This document shows positions 9,209 to 18,762 of a stretch of 64,000 bases of DNA, piece by piece; positions within the stretch are counted from its first letter, which is position 1; every line of letters begins with the position of its first letter. A program made the translations under genes and the position numbers. This DNA is from an uncultured Mogibacterium sp. (GTDB lineage Bacteria > Bacillota > Clostridia > Peptostreptococcales > Anaerovoracaceae). Location of the stretch: NCBI RefSeq assembly GCF_938041965.1, contig NZ_CALISE010000019.1, positions 124,001 through 188,000 on the forward strand, written 5' to 3'. The notes below the pieces were generated by a model. That model ran no database searches, was not told the DNA's origin, and was given only the letters and a program-made list of their open reading frames with translations.

Positions 9209-11557
9209 TCATACAAGTTCTATATTACCATCTAATCCAAGCTTGTGAAGCACTTCGAAAAAGTTAGGAAAAGATTTTGAAGCTGCTGAAGCTTCGTGAA
9301 TTTTGACGGTACCAGCAGTCACAAGTGATGAAACCGCAAGCATCATAATGATTCGATGATCACCATATCCATCGCCTTCATAAGCACCATGTAGCTTTTT
9401 CGTTCCTACTATTATCAGTTTATCTTCTGTTTCTGTTATATTTGCACCTAGTGCTTTTAGGACACTGCATGTGCTGGCAAGTCGGTCGCTCTCCTTGTAT
9501 CTCAGCCTCTTGGCATTATATATTACCGTCGTGCCATTAGATATTGATGCAACTAGAGAGATAATAGGAACGAGGTCAGGGAATTCTGAAGCATCGATAT
9601 TAGGGATAGCTGTCAGTTTCCTGCATGGAAATACATCTACTGTTCCCGAGTTTTCATCTAATATATCTGCGTAACGATTTACGGTAATGCCAAAGCCTTC
9701 AAGTAAATCGAGGATTCTCGCATCGCCCTGCTTCGAGGGGAGCGGTAGGTTTTGTATTCTAAGAGGGGTTTTACCTAGCGCACCGAGTGCGAGTAGAAAC
9801 GCTGCATTTGACCAATCGCCTTCAGGTGGTATGAGCTCAAATCTGTATCGCTGATTTCCGCAGATCTTAAAACTCCAGTGACTTTTCTCGTGAGTGTATT
9901 CGATTTTAATACCATGTTTTTCAAGAACATCGAGGGTAATCATCGCGTAAGCAGATGATTCAAATTTGCCGTACACATCGATTGTGCTATCGCCATCTAG
10001 AATTGGTAATGCGAACAAAAGTCCGCTTATATATTGCGATGATTCTGGATTAGTGAATGTGAATTCGCCTGATGATAAACCTCTGTAGCCTGATGCATAT
10101 GTAACTGATATATTCCCAGCATCGTCTTTTATAATCTTAGAACCATGATTTTCCAGTTGAGTTATTAACTGCTCAATAGGGCGCCCTTTAAGGCTTCCAG
10201 ATAGTGTGAATTCGGCATCTAATCCTAGAGCTGTGACAACAGGGAGCAGAAAGCGAAGTGTTGAACCGCTCTCTTTGCAGTCGATTGATACCATAGGGGA
10301 ATCCTCAGTAAAATCACCGTTAGGCTCTGTGCATACAGGATTGGTGCAGCATCCATGTGCTGAAATTTGTTTAACCGCCTCATATGTCGCAATGATGTCA
10401 TCCGAAAGCGCTTTAGCATCCAGACATAAGCCACTGCCTGACAGCATCGCTACTATAATCTCTCTGTGCAGATAAGACTTAGACGGTGGTGCAGATACCG
10501 CCCTCGTAGGGGCAAAAAGAGGCGCACCGCGGTGTGATATAGCCGTACTTCCAGGACATATCTCATTATAAGCTGCAAGTATCTCGCCTAGCTGTGCTAG
10601 CGATATGAGTTTAATATCGGACTGACCTATATCACTGCTGACTACAAATTTAATTCCATCACCAGCCCTTTTTTTATCGCCCGCCATTGCATTTGCTATA
10701 TCAGAAGCTGGAAAATCAAGAGATAAATCATATCCGAATTTTTCCAGCAAAGCATGTATACGGTCCCTGCAGTCGATACTGCACCAGCCTAAGTCATATG
10801 AGAGACTTGCTGTAAATGCAATTCCTTTTGCAACAGCATGACCGTGTCCGATCTGGTAGCTACAGAGCTTCTCGAGCGCATGAGCAAGCGTATGACCGTA
10901 GTTCAGCATATGCCTAATTCCAGAATCATTTTCATCTCTTTCGACATAATAGGTTTTGACTGCAACACAGTCGTCAATTATCTCCTGGATATCAAAGCTT
11001 CCTGACTCAAGTTTCTTGAATAGAGCATCACTTCTAGCGATACAAGAGGTTTTGATGATTTCTGCGTAACCATCCTTCAAGACGTAGTCATCTTCGGAAG
11101 CTAGTAGCGTCGTGTCTTGAAGTACGAATTTTGCCTTGTGAAAAGCGCCGATTAAGTTCTTGCCAAAACTAGTATTAATTGCCGATTTTCCTCCAACCGA
11201 TGAGTCTACTGCAGCAAGAAGGGTAGTTGGAACTTGGTAGAAATTGAGCCCCCTCATATATGTTGCCGCTACAAAGCCAGCTATATCCCCAACCATGCCA
11301 CCTCCGAGCGCAACTATTCCGTCTGTTCTCGTGAGTGAAATAAGAGATGCATATTCGATAATTTTGATATAAGTCTCAAAAGACTTTGATTCCTCTCCAG
11401 ATGGAATAGTGTAGCTATCACAAGTTAGTCCACATGATTCGACACTCAAAATCGCATCATTCAAGTAGAGGGGGGCAACATTAGTGTCCGTAATTATGAG
11501 TACGGTTCCGTGCTGTTGATATTTATATATAAGCTCTCCAAGTCTGGATAATTTCAT
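9209..11557 (-). CDS. aroB-aroA: 3-dehydroquinate synthase / EPSP synthase fusion
   Basis: About 782 aa combining two non-consecutive shikimate enzymes. Residues 1-345 are 3-dehydroquinate synthase (NAD- and metal-dependent): GGGMVGDIAGFVAATYMRG and the NYGHTLAHALE metal-binding helix. Residues about 360-780 are 5-enolpyruvylshikimate-3-phosphate synthase: PSKSYLHREII, the RLRYKESDRLA signature and GYGDHRI. The ATG at 11557 has GGAG 6 nt upstream; an upstream in-frame TTG at 11569 has none. It is the first gene of the minus-strand aro operon, followed by aroC-chorismate mutase. Both halves look complete, so a bifunctional enzyme is expected. Confidence 0.93.
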   Translation of the reverse strand: MKLSRLGELIYKYQQHGTVLIITDTNVAPLYLNDAILSVESCGLTCDSYTIPSGEESKSFETYIKIIEYASLISLTRTDGIVALGGGMVGDIAGFVAATYMRGLNFYQVPTTLLAAVDSSVGGKSAINTSFGKNLIGAFHKAKFVLQDTTLLASEDDYVLKDGYAEIIKTSCIARSDALFKKLESGSFDIQEIIDDCVAVKTYYVERDENDSGIRHMLNYGHTLAHALEKLCSYQIGHGHAVAKGIAFTASLSYDLGWCSIDCRDRIHALLEKFGYDLSLDFPASDIANAMAGDKKRAGDGIKFVVSSDIGQSDIKLISLAQLGEILAAYNEICPGSTAISHRGAPLFAPTRAVSAPPSKSYLHREIIVAMLSGSGLCLDAKALSDDIIATYEAVKQISAHGCCTNPVCTEPNGDFTEDSPMVSIDCKESGSTLRFLLPVVTALGLDAEFTLSGSLKGRPIEQLITQLENHGSKIIKDDAGNISVTYASGYRGLSSGEFTFTNPESSQYISGLLFALPILDGDSTIDVYGKFESSAYAMITLDVLEKHGIKIEYTHEKSHWSFKICGNQRYRFELIPPEGDWSNAAFLLALGALGKTPLRIQNLPLPSKQGDARILDLLEGFGITVNRYADILDENSGTVDVFPCRKLTAIPNIDASEFPDLVPIISLVASISNGTTVIYNAKRLRYKESDRLASTCSVLKALGANITETEDKLIIVGTKKLHGAYEGDGYGDHRIIMMLAVSSLVTAGTVKIHEASAASKSFPNFFEVLHKLGLDGNIELV

Positions 11558-11569
11558 CTTATACTCCAA

Positions 11570-11831
11570 AATTTATAAAAAAATTCCAATATGACATATT
11601 ATTTTATGGTGAACTAAATCACATAAACTTAATCGAATAAAAGGCAATATATTGTCTTACAGTAATTGTAACAGTTACAGGCGAAAGGGGCAAATATCAG
11701 AATAATTAAAGTATGCATTTACTTTTAATTATACCCACTGAGTCTATCATGTATAATTGCATGTGATATAATACAATTATAAATACAATGTTAATCGCAT
11801 ATGGCTAATCGAATTAGAAAGGAGTTAATTT
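11570..11831. promoter_or_regulatory. Divergent intergenic region aro / aminotransferase
   Basis: Separates the divergent aro operon and the aminotransferase. It holds a 13-bp palindrome TGTAACAGTTACA (11667-11679), a candidate operator, and TATAAT-like boxes at about 11750 and 11768 reading toward the aminotransferase. No small gene or known riboswitch was recognised. Confidence 0.4.
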
Positions 11832-13022
11832 ATGGTTAACGAAAAATATCATGGTCTCGGGACTGCCCCATCCGTAATCAGAGAGCTTTTTGCATACGGG
11901 TTGCAGCAGGCAAAGGTAGTTGGTAAGGAGAATGTGTTTGATTACTCACTTGGTAACCCAAGTATCCCAGCACCTGCTAAGGTTAACGAGACAATTAAGA
12001 AGCTCATTGATACCACTGACTCTATTCAGCTTCACGGATATTCAATGGCTCCTGGATTTGAGAACGTGCGTCAGGCAATTGCTGACAATCTCAATGCTAG
12101 ATTTAACTGCAATGCAAAGGCAAGTGAGCTATTTATGACTTGTGGATGCGCTCCCGCTCTAGTATCTGTTGCTCACGCACTGACAGCTTCCCCAGAGGAT
12201 GAATTCATCGCTATCGCACCATTCTTCCCTGAGTACAATGTATTCTTTACATGTGCAGGTGCTAAACTAGCGGTAGTTCCAGCTGATACTGTTCACTTCC
12301 AGATTGATATGGATGCACTCGAGAAGACAATAAATGAACACTCTGTCGCAGTAGTAATCAACTCGCCTAACAACCCTTCAGGTGTCGTTTACACAGAGGA
12401 GACTCTTAAGAAGATTGCTGAGCTTCTCGAAAGAAAGAGCAAGGAGTATGGACACCCTATTTACATCGTTGCTGACGAGCCATACAGAGAGCTCGTATAC
12501 GATGGCGTTAAGGTTACATTTATCCCTAACGTATACGACAACACCATCGTGTGCTATTCATGGTCGAAGTCACTTTCTCTACCAGGAGAGAGAATCGGAT
12601 ATGTATACGTTCCTGAAAAGTGTGCAGATGCTAAGGCTGTATATGATACAGTTGCAGGTGCAGCTCGTGAAATCGGTTCAGTTTGTCCTCCAACACTCAC
12701 TCAGAAGGTTATCGGAGAGTGTGTTGGCGAGATGCCAGACCTTGCAGCTTATGAAGAGAACAGAAACCTTCTCTACAACTCACTAACAGAGTATGGATAT
12801 GAGTGTGCTAAGCCAGATGGCGCTTTCTACCTATTTGTAAAAGCTCCAAACGGTGATGCTGTCGCATATTCTGAGAAGGCTAAGCTAGATCACAACCTAC
12901 TCGTAGTTCCTGGAGACGGATTTGCTTGCCCAGGATACTTCAGACTTTCGTACTGCGTAAGCAATGATATGATTAAGAGATCGCTGCCTGCTTTCAAGGC
13001 TATGATTGAGTCTTACAAGTAA
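11832..13022 (+). CDS. PLP-dependent class I/II aminotransferase
   Basis: 396 aa, typical fold-type I aminotransferase length. YSWSKSLSLPGERIGY carries the PLP-binding lysine, NSPNNPSGVVY the conserved cofactor-contacting stretch, and FRLSYCVS the C-terminal arginine that holds the substrate carboxylate. It is similar to aspartate or aromatic aminotransferases; the substrate cannot be assigned. Its position opposite the aro operon would fit aromatic amino acid transamination, but this is inference. RBS AAAGGAG sits 8 nt before the ATG. A LysR-type gene follows. Confidence 0.9.
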   Translation: MVNEKYHGLGTAPSVIRELFAYGLQQAKVVGKENVFDYSLGNPSIPAPAKVNETIKKLIDTTDSIQLHGYSMAPGFENVRQAIADNLNARFNCNAKASELFMTCGCAPALVSVAHALTASPEDEFIAIAPFFPEYNVFFTCAGAKLAVVPADTVHFQIDMDALEKTINEHSVAVVINSPNNPSGVVYTEETLKKIAELLERKSKEYGHPIYIVADEPYRELVYDGVKVTFIPNVYDNTIVCYSWSKSLSLPGERIGYVYVPEKCADAKAVYDTVAGAAREIGSVCPPTLTQKVIGECVGEMPDLAAYEENRNLLYNSLTEYGYECAKPDGAFYLFVKAPNGDAVAYSEKAKLDHNLLVVPGDGFACPGYFRLSYCVSNDMIKRSLPAFKAMIESYK

Positions 13023-13118
13023 GTCAAGCGAGCTTCGTTTACAAATCAATATTTAGATTTTACGGTGATGGGTGGGACTTTTGTCTCGCCTACACCTTTT
13101 TGTAGAGGAAATATTCTC

Positions 13119-14036
13119 ATGGAAGCTAAGACTATAGTAACTTTTATTAAAGCGGCGGAGCTTGGTAGCTTCTCGCGCACCGCAAATGTACTAGGTTATT
13201 CACAGGCTGCTGTAACGGTGCAGATTAAACAGCTTGAGGATGAACTTGGCACGAAACTGTTTGATAGAATGGGAAAGGGAATTCAGCTCACATCAAGTGG
13301 AGAGCGGTTTCTTCCTTATGCGCATCAAATTCTTAAAGCTAATGAGCAGGCTCGCAAGTTTATGCAGCAGGACGACGAGATTCGTGGAACCATAAGAATA
13401 GGCACAACCTCATCTATGGCAAATGCTTATTTCCCTACGCTTTTGCGTGAGTTTAGCGAGACATATCCCCATATCAAGCTTATGCTCAAGACATCGGATT
13501 ACTTCGATAATCTATATGAAAAGCTTAAGCAGAATGAGATAGACTTTGCGCTATTTATCGATAGAAAGATGGTCTATAAGGACTGCAACACTGTGGTCGA
13601 TCATCCAGAAGATATGATTTTTATCGCTTCGCCGGATAATCCGCTTGCAGGACAAAAGGATATTCCGATTAGAGAGGTTGTAAAGAGTGGATTTATCACC
13701 TCTGATCAAGAGGTAAGCTATCCCAGATTCCTCGACGATTACTGCAAGGACAACGGCATAGATTACGACCCAATCATGGAGGTCAGTTCAATCATTGCGA
13801 TAAGTGAAATTGTTGCAAGCAGCAACTCAGTATCGTTCATCCCTAGATCGTCAATAGTTAGAGCGCTAGAGCAGGGAAGAGTGGTTGCCCTCGATGTTGA
13901 GAAAGATTTCAAGTGTAGAATGTATTCACAGATTGTATATAGGAGAGAGAAGTGGATTGAGCCGCACCTTGGACTATTTATGGAATTCGTGAGAAATAGA
14001 ATTAAACGAATCTATAATGAAGATAACGATGAGTAG
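13119..14036 (+). CDS. LysR family transcriptional regulator
   Basis: About 305 aa. The N-terminal winged HTH is clear: TFIKAAELGSFSRTANVLG, YSQAAVTVQIKQLEDELG and KLFDRMGKG. A periplasmic-binding-like effector domain follows (residues about 90-290). The open frame begins at 13065, but GAGGAA at 13105-13110 lies 8 nt before the ATG at 13119, which places MEAKTIVTF at the normal LysR N-terminus. The target is unknown; neighbours are the aminotransferase and the YitT gene on the same strand. Confidence 0.88.
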   Translation: MEAKTIVTFIKAAELGSFSRTANVLGYSQAAVTVQIKQLEDELGTKLFDRMGKGIQLTSSGERFLPYAHQILKANEQARKFMQQDDEIRGTIRIGTTSSMANAYFPTLLREFSETYPHIKLMLKTSDYFDNLYEKLKQNEIDFALFIDRKMVYKDCNTVVDHPEDMIFIASPDNPLAGQKDIPIREVVKSGFITSDQEVSYPRFLDDYCKDNGIDYDPIMEVSSIIAISEIVASSNSVSFIPRSSIVRALEQGRVVALDVEKDFKCRMYSQIVYRREKWIEPHLGLFMEFVRNRIKRIYNEDNDE

Positions 14037-14070
14037 AGATTTCATATATTGGAGTTAGAGAGTAATAGAG

Positions 14071-14940
14071 ATGAAGATTAGTAAAACCGGTATTATAGAT
14101 TTTATTTTAATCACGATTGGTACGATAATTTGCGGCGTAGCGACGTATTTCTTTATGGTGCCGAGCAACCTTGCGATTGCCAGCGTCTCTGGTGTCGCTA
14201 TTCTAATTGGTAAATTCGTGCCTTTATCAAAAGCTATTCTAATACTCATCTTGAACTTAGTACTCCTCGTCATATCGTGGTTCTTCGTAGGACGTGAGTT
14301 TACAATCAAGTCGATATATCCTTCTGTCGGACTACCTGTGGTTATGATGATTCTCGGACACTATACTCCGAACTATCATGGGGTGATGAATGATCAATTC
14401 TTAGACATGATTTGCTACTTGTTCCTCTGCGACCTTGGAATAGCACTTATGGTCGTGCGAAATGCATCATCTGGGGGATTAGATGTGCTCTACAAGATGG
14501 CTAACAAGTATCTGAACATAGATTTTGGTGTTGCGACATCGGTAGTCGGATTATTTATATCAGCGCCTGCAATATTCATCTACGATCCGAAGACGGGAGT
14601 CCTCAGTATTCTGGGTACTTATGTAACTGGAATTATCATAGACCACTATGTATTCGGCATGACCACTAAACTGAAGGTATGCATATTATCTAAGAAGAAT
14701 GACGAGATATGCGAGTACATTATAAATGAACTTCACAGTGGAGTTACTAGATACGAAGCATCAGGTGGTTTTACTGGAGACAAGTTTGGCGAGATAAACG
14801 TAATCGTAAATAGAAACGAGTACGCAAAGCTGATGAAGCACCTGCGGGAAGTAGACCCAGATGCATTTGCGACTGTAACTAACATCCACGATGTTATGTA
14901 CAGACCAAAGCGTATTGCTAAGCAGCACAATTCAAAATAG
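14071..14940 (+). CDS. YitT family membrane protein
   Basis: 289 aa with five or so predicted membrane helices in the first two thirds (for example IDFILITIGTIICGVATYFF and AILILILNLVLLVISWFF) and a cytosolic C-terminal DUF2179 domain near residues 215-280 (VTRYEASGGFTG and EINVIVNRNEY). The architecture is characteristic of YitT proteins, whose function is poorly known. RBS is a weak GTTAGAG-like run. It is the last gene before a terminator at 14954-14994. Confidence 0.88.
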   Translation: MKISKTGIIDFILITIGTIICGVATYFFMVPSNLAIASVSGVAILIGKFVPLSKAILILILNLVLLVISWFFVGREFTIKSIYPSVGLPVVMMILGHYTPNYHGVMNDQFLDMICYLFLCDLGIALMVVRNASSGGLDVLYKMANKYLNIDFGVATSVVGLFISAPAIFIYDPKTGVLSILGTYVTGIIIDHYVFGMTTKLKVCILSKKNDEICEYIINELHSGVTRYEASGGFTGDKFGEINVIVNRNEYAKLMKHLREVDPDAFATVTNIHDVMYRPKRIAKQHNSK

Positions 14941-14953
14941 AAATAGTATCAAT

Positions 14954-14994
14954 ATGGATGTTACCTATATGAGATGGTGGCATCCATTTTGTTT
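14954..14994 (+). terminator. Terminator after yitT-type gene
   Basis: ATGGATG (14954-14960) pairs with CATCCAT (14981-14987), extended by two G-T pairs and ACC/GGT, with TTTTGTTT after it. Confidence 0.75.
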
Positions 14995-15028
14995 AACATG
15001 TTAGCTCCTTGGGTCTAAAGAGAATAAA

Positions 15029-15060
15029 AAAAGAACGAAGGGAGACACTCCTTCGTTCTG
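15029..15060 (-). terminator. Terminator of rpsT
   Basis: AGAACGAAGG (15032-15041) pairs with CCTTCGTTCT (15050-15059). Read on the minus strand the stem is followed by TTTTTTATTCT, 55 bp after the rpsT stop. Confidence 0.85.
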
Positions 15061-15114
15061 GCGTATTTTTAACTTATACGCTGCACGTCTATGTGCTGTG
15101 GGGACGGGTGAGTT

Positions 15115-15387
15115 TTACTTACTCTCCTTGAGATTGTTAAGTCTCTTTGCGAGTCTCGAAACTGTTCTCGAAGCGGTATTCTTGTGGAAAGTACCCTTAG
15201 CAGCAGCCTGCATAAACTTCTTTTCAGCGTGCTTAAATGCCTTCTCTGCCTCTGCAACGTCACCAGCCTTAACAGCAGCTAGGAAAGCCTTCTCAGCTTC
15301 GCTAACATGGTTCTTAACTCTGATGTTACGAGCAGTCTTCTTCTCGATAGTTCTGATTCTCTTCTTTGCGGATTTAATGTTTGCCAT
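15115..15387 (-). CDS. rpsT: 30S ribosomal protein S20
   Basis: 90 aa, Lys/Ala-rich helical protein starting MANIKSAKKRIR and containing the conserved KGTFHKNTASRTVSRL near the C-terminus. S20 binds 16S rRNA in the body of the small subunit. RBS GTGGGG lies before the ATG. It has its own near-consensus promoter (15434-15462) and terminator, the usual monocistronic arrangement. Confidence 0.97.
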   Translation of the reverse strand: MANIKSAKKRIRTIEKKTARNIRVKNHVSEAEKAFLAAVKAGDVAEAEKAFKHAEKKFMQAAAKGTFHKNTASRTVSRLAKRLNNLKESK

Positions 15388-15433
15388 TTAATTTACCCCA
15401 CTTTTCTTTTAAATAGTAATAATTCGCCTAGCC

Positions 15434-15462
15434 ATTATATCCCAATGAGTCTGAAATTTCAA
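15434..15462 (-). promoter_or_regulatory. rpsT promoter
   Basis: On the minus strand TTGAAA, a 17-bp spacer and a perfect TATAAT. The start point would lie about 40 nt before the rpsT ATG. Strong vegetative promoter as expected for a ribosomal protein gene. Confidence 0.85.
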
Positions 15463-15498
15463 GATGCGTGTATGGTTTATTAATGCGTACACGCCAAG

Positions 15499-16182
15499 TT
15501 ACTCGAGAGCTGCCAGCTCTTCGCGGAGATATTTTGCAATAAGCTTATGCCCTGCAGCATTAGGATGCATACCGTCTATACATATGTAGTCGCTATAGTC
15601 TCCGAGCTCTAGAAATGGTTTTCTGATATCGAAGACCTGGATACCGTATTCATCTGCTAGTTCGAGAATCATCTCGTTGTATGAACTATGCCATCTCTCT
15701 ATAAATATAGTGCTTCCGCCCATGTACTTCATGATATTGTCCTTGTTAAGATCCCTCGATACCCATTCGAAGAACCTGTTCCTCTCAAGTGGCGGTAATG
15801 TGAGCAGTATAGGGCGACTACCAGCGTACATCGTCTTCTCGATTATATCTTCGTATGTAGCTTTAAACTCGTATAGCGGAGTATTGGCTAGATGTTCCGA
15901 GTTAGGAGTAACTGAGATCTGCTCCCAGTTGAAGTTACAATCGTTTCCGCCAAATTCGATTAAAGTGTATTTATGTGACTTAATACTCGAGTAGCGCTCC
16001 TCAAATATCCTTAGCCCTTTCGTAATAGTCGCTCCAAATGAAGCGAAGTTCTTTATCTTAGTGCCGAACTCCCTCTGCAGTAGGGAGATAAAGTTGTCGT
16101 TTAGCACTGCATACCTATCTTTTAAATCGTCAAAAACTATTCCCTTAGAGATAGAATCTCCCAATACGCATATATCTGTCAC
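15499..16182 (-). CDS. SGNH/GDSL hydrolase
   Basis: About 227 aa. Block I ICVLGDSISKG holds the nucleophilic Ser, block III IEFGGNDCNFNW the oxyanion Asn, and block V CIDGMHPNAAGH the catalytic Asp and His. There is no signal peptide, so it is probably an intracellular esterase, lipase or acyl hydrolase; the substrate is unknown. A GTG at 16182 preceded by GGAGGTGA at 5 nt is the best start; the ATG at 16197 overlaps that RBS. Confidence 0.88.
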   Translation of the reverse strand: MTDICVLGDSISKGIVFDDLKDRYAVLNDNFISLLQREFGTKIKNFASFGATITKGLRIFEERYSSIKSHKYTLIEFGGNDCNFNWEQISVTPNSEHLANTPLYEFKATYEDIIEKTMYAGSRPILLTLPPLERNRFFEWVSRDLNKDNIMKYMGGSTIFIERWHSSYNEMILELADEYGIQVFDIRKPFLELGDYSDYICIDGMHPNAAGHKLIAKYLREELAALE

Positions 16183-16401
16183 TTTGGTCACCTCCATGTG
16201 ATTACAATGCCAATAGCGATATCATTGTCTAGATACGCCTGAATAATATGATAAGCATTACGCCTTTATATAGTATTAGATATTATATTAAACAATTATA
16301 GAAATTGCAATACATCAACATGAAGATTTTCTGAATGAAAGCTGTTATTTGTGTATGTGATTAAGTATAATAGAATGTATAAATTTAAGAGAGGTGTTTA
16401 C

Positions 16402-16923
16402 ATGTCAGAACGAATTAACGAGCTCGTCTCAAGACTTGAGAATTCCAGGCCTGAGAGCTGGGATAAGATTCCGGATATCGACCTATATATGGACCAAGTC
16501 ATCGGATACATGAAGAGGCAGCACATAGGGCTTGAGTGTGAAGGTGAGGAAACTCTCACACCAGCCATGATCAACAATTACATGAAGAGTTCGCTCCTTC
16601 CGAGAGCGCATGGCAAGAAGTACGACCGTGAGCACATAGGGTATTTGACGGCCATTTGCTTGTTCAAGCAGGTCATGAGCGTCAAGGAAGCTGGTCTTTT
16701 GCTCAGTTCGGAAATGGAGCACATGGATGTAGAGCATTTCTACGATGAGTACTGTAGGACTATAGATGATGAATATTTGCGGGTGGCGGATAAAATTAAA
16801 GGCTGCAAAGACAAAGAAACTGCTACGAAGCTGGCGCTTGAACTGGCTGTGTCAGGGTATGCGAATATGCTCGCTTGCAAGGAGCTCATAGCCTCTATTG
16901 CAGAGACGGATGAAGGTAAATAA
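16402..16923 (+). CDS. DUF1836 domain protein
   Basis: 173 aa. The DUF1836 pattern is visible: DIDLYMDQVIGYM, then TPAMINNYMKSSLLPRAHGKKYDREHIGYLTAI, resembling a MerR-like HTH region found in Firmicute proteins of unknown role. RBS GAGGTG lies before ATG 16402; the frame is open to 16351 without a better start. It precedes lepA by 30 nt and may be co-transcribed with lepA-hemW-glpK. Confidence 0.82.
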   Translation: MSERINELVSRLENSRPESWDKIPDIDLYMDQVIGYMKRQHIGLECEGEETLTPAMINNYMKSSLLPRAHGKKYDREHIGYLTAICLFKQVMSVKEAGLLLSSEMEHMDVEHFYDEYCRTIDDEYLRVADKIKGCKDKETATKLALELAVSGYANMLACKELIASIAETDEGK

Positions 16924-16953
16924 GAATTAATATAAATTGAGATAAGGACGGAT

Positions 16954-18762
16954 ATGGATTACTTAAAGAAAATTAGAAATTTCAGCATCATCGCTCACAT
17001 CGACCACGGTAAGTCGACTCTTGCTGACAGGCTGATTGAGAAGACTGGACTCGTCGCATCGAGGGATATGAAAGAGCAGTTCCTCGACAATATGGATATC
17101 GAGAGAGAACGAGGCATTACCATAAAACTACAGACGACGAGGCTCTCATACAAGGCGAAGGATGGAGAGGAGTACGTACTAAACCTGATTGACACTCCTG
17201 GACACGTGGACTTCAACTATGAAGTATCTCGTTCTTTGGCTGCTTGCGATGGTGCTGTACTTGTTGTGGATGCCACTCAGGGCGTAGAGGCACAGACGCT
17301 CGGCAACGTATATCTAGCTCTAGATGAAGACCTCGAGATACTTCCAGTTCTCAACAAGATGGATTTGGACAGTGCAAGGCCTGAGGAGGCAAAGGCTGAA
17401 ATAGAGGAGATTATTGGAATCGATGCTGAAGAGGCACCGCAGATTTCTGCCAAAACAGGTCTCGGCATAGACGATATGCTCGAGAAGCTCGTTGAAGTTA
17501 TTCCACCGCCAGAGGGTGATCCCAATGAACGACTCAAGGGTCTAATCTTCGATTCGTATTACGATAGCTACAAGGGCGTCGTTATATATACGAGGATCTT
17601 CGACGGTAGAGTCAAGAAAGGTGATTTCATCCGCATGATGAACACTGGCAAGGACTATGAGGTAACGGAGGTAGGCTACTGCATACCGAGCATGGTTCCC
17701 TCTAAGGAGCTAAAGGCAGGAGAGGTAGGCTACATCTGTGCCAGCATCAAGCAGGTTGCCGATGCCAGAGTCGGAGATACAATTACTTTGACTAAATCGC
17801 CGACGGAACATCCGCTCAAGGGATATAAGAAAGCGCAGTCAATGGTGTACTGCGGAGTATATCCAGCGGAGGGTGAGAAATACGAGAATGTAAAGGACGC
17901 CCTAGAGAAGCTGCAGGTAAACGATGCGGCGTTCAATTTTGAGTCTGAAAATTCCGCTGCGCTCGGATTCGGATATCGCTGCGGATTCCTCGGACTGCTT
18001 CACATGGACGTGATTATCGAAAGGCTTGAAAGAGAATTCGATCTCAACGTTGTAACCACGCTGCCAAGTGTTATCTATAAGGTAGTAATGAAGGACGGTT
18101 CAGAGATCATGGTTCAGAACCCTTCAAATCTGCCTGATCCAACTGACATACAGAGGATAGAAGAGCCAATCGTTTCGGCTGAAATCATGACGCCTAAGGA
18201 CTACGTCGGAACTATCATGACGCTGTGCCAGAGCAGACGCGGGAACATGGTGCACATGGAGTATCTGACTGAGACGAGAGTACAGCTGCACTATGAGATT
18301 CCGCTCAACGAGGTAATCTATGATTTCTTTGATGCGCTCAAATCCAAGACTAAGGGATATGCTTCGCTAGACTATGAATTTAAAGAGTACAGAGCGGCGA
18401 AGCTCGTGAAGCTAGATATTCTGCTCAACAAGGAGCTTATCGACGCCTTCAGCACTATCGTGCCTGAAGAGGAAGCATATGCAAAGGGGCGTACGATCTG
18501 TGCAAAGCTCAAGAAACTAATTCCTATGCATCAGTTTGAGGTGCCAATTCAGGCAGCGATTGGGCAGAAGGTAATTGCGCGTGAGACTGTAAGAGCTTAC
18601 CGTAAAGACGTAATTGCGAAGTGCTACGGAGGAGATATCTCGCGTAAGAAGAAGCTGCTCGAGAAGCAGAAGGAAGGTAAGAAGCGCATGAGGCAGTTCG
18701 GAAGAGTTGAGGTGCCTCAGGAGGCATTTACAGAGGTTCTGAAATTCGATGACGATAAATAA
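16954..18762 (+). CDS. lepA: Elongation factor 4 (LepA)
   Basis: 602 aa, the family length. G1 AHIDHGKST, G2 region ERGITIKLQ, G3 DTPGHVDF, G4 NKMDLDSA are all intact, followed by domains II-V and the LepA-specific C-terminal domain (AKCYGGDISRKKKLLEKQK). A ribosome-associated translational GTPase involved in back-translocation or subunit assembly. RBS AAGGA is 8 nt before the ATG. Its end overlaps the hemW start by 14 nt. Confidence 0.97.
   Translation: MDYLKKIRNFSIIAHIDHGKSTLADRLIEKTGLVASRDMKEQFLDNMDIERERGITIKLQTTRLSYKAKDGEEYVLNLIDTPGHVDFNYEVSRSLAACDGAVLVVDATQGVEAQTLGNVYLALDEDLEILPVLNKMDLDSARPEEAKAEIEEIIGIDAEEAPQISAKTGLGIDDMLEKLVEVIPPPEGDPNERLKGLIFDSYYDSYKGVVIYTRIFDGRVKKGDFIRMMNTGKDYEVTEVGYCIPSMVPSKELKAGEVGYICASIKQVADARVGDTITLTKSPTEHPLKGYKKAQSMVYCGVYPAEGEKYENVKDALEKLQVNDAAFNFESENSAALGFGYRCGFLGLLHMDVIIERLEREFDLNVVTTLPSVIYKVVMKDGSEIMVQNPSNLPDPTDIQRIEEPIVSAEIMTPKDYVGTIMTLCQSRRGNMVHMEYLTETRVQLHYEIPLNEVIYDFFDALKSKTKGYASLDYEFKEYRAAKLVKLDILLNKELIDAFSTIVPEEEAYAKGRTICAKLKKLIPMHQFEVPIQAAIGQKVIARETVRAYRKDVIAKCYGGDISRKKKLLEKQKEGKKRMRQFGRVEVPQEAFTEVLKFDDDK

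Noticed and set aside
13065..13118. N-terminal extension of the LysR gene
   Set aside because: The start at 13119 has a good RBS and fits the normal LysR N-terminus.
15464..15496. Inverted repeat GCGTGTA/TACACGC after the SGNH hydrolase gene
   Set aside because: Large loop and no T run on either strand, so it is not convincing as a terminator.
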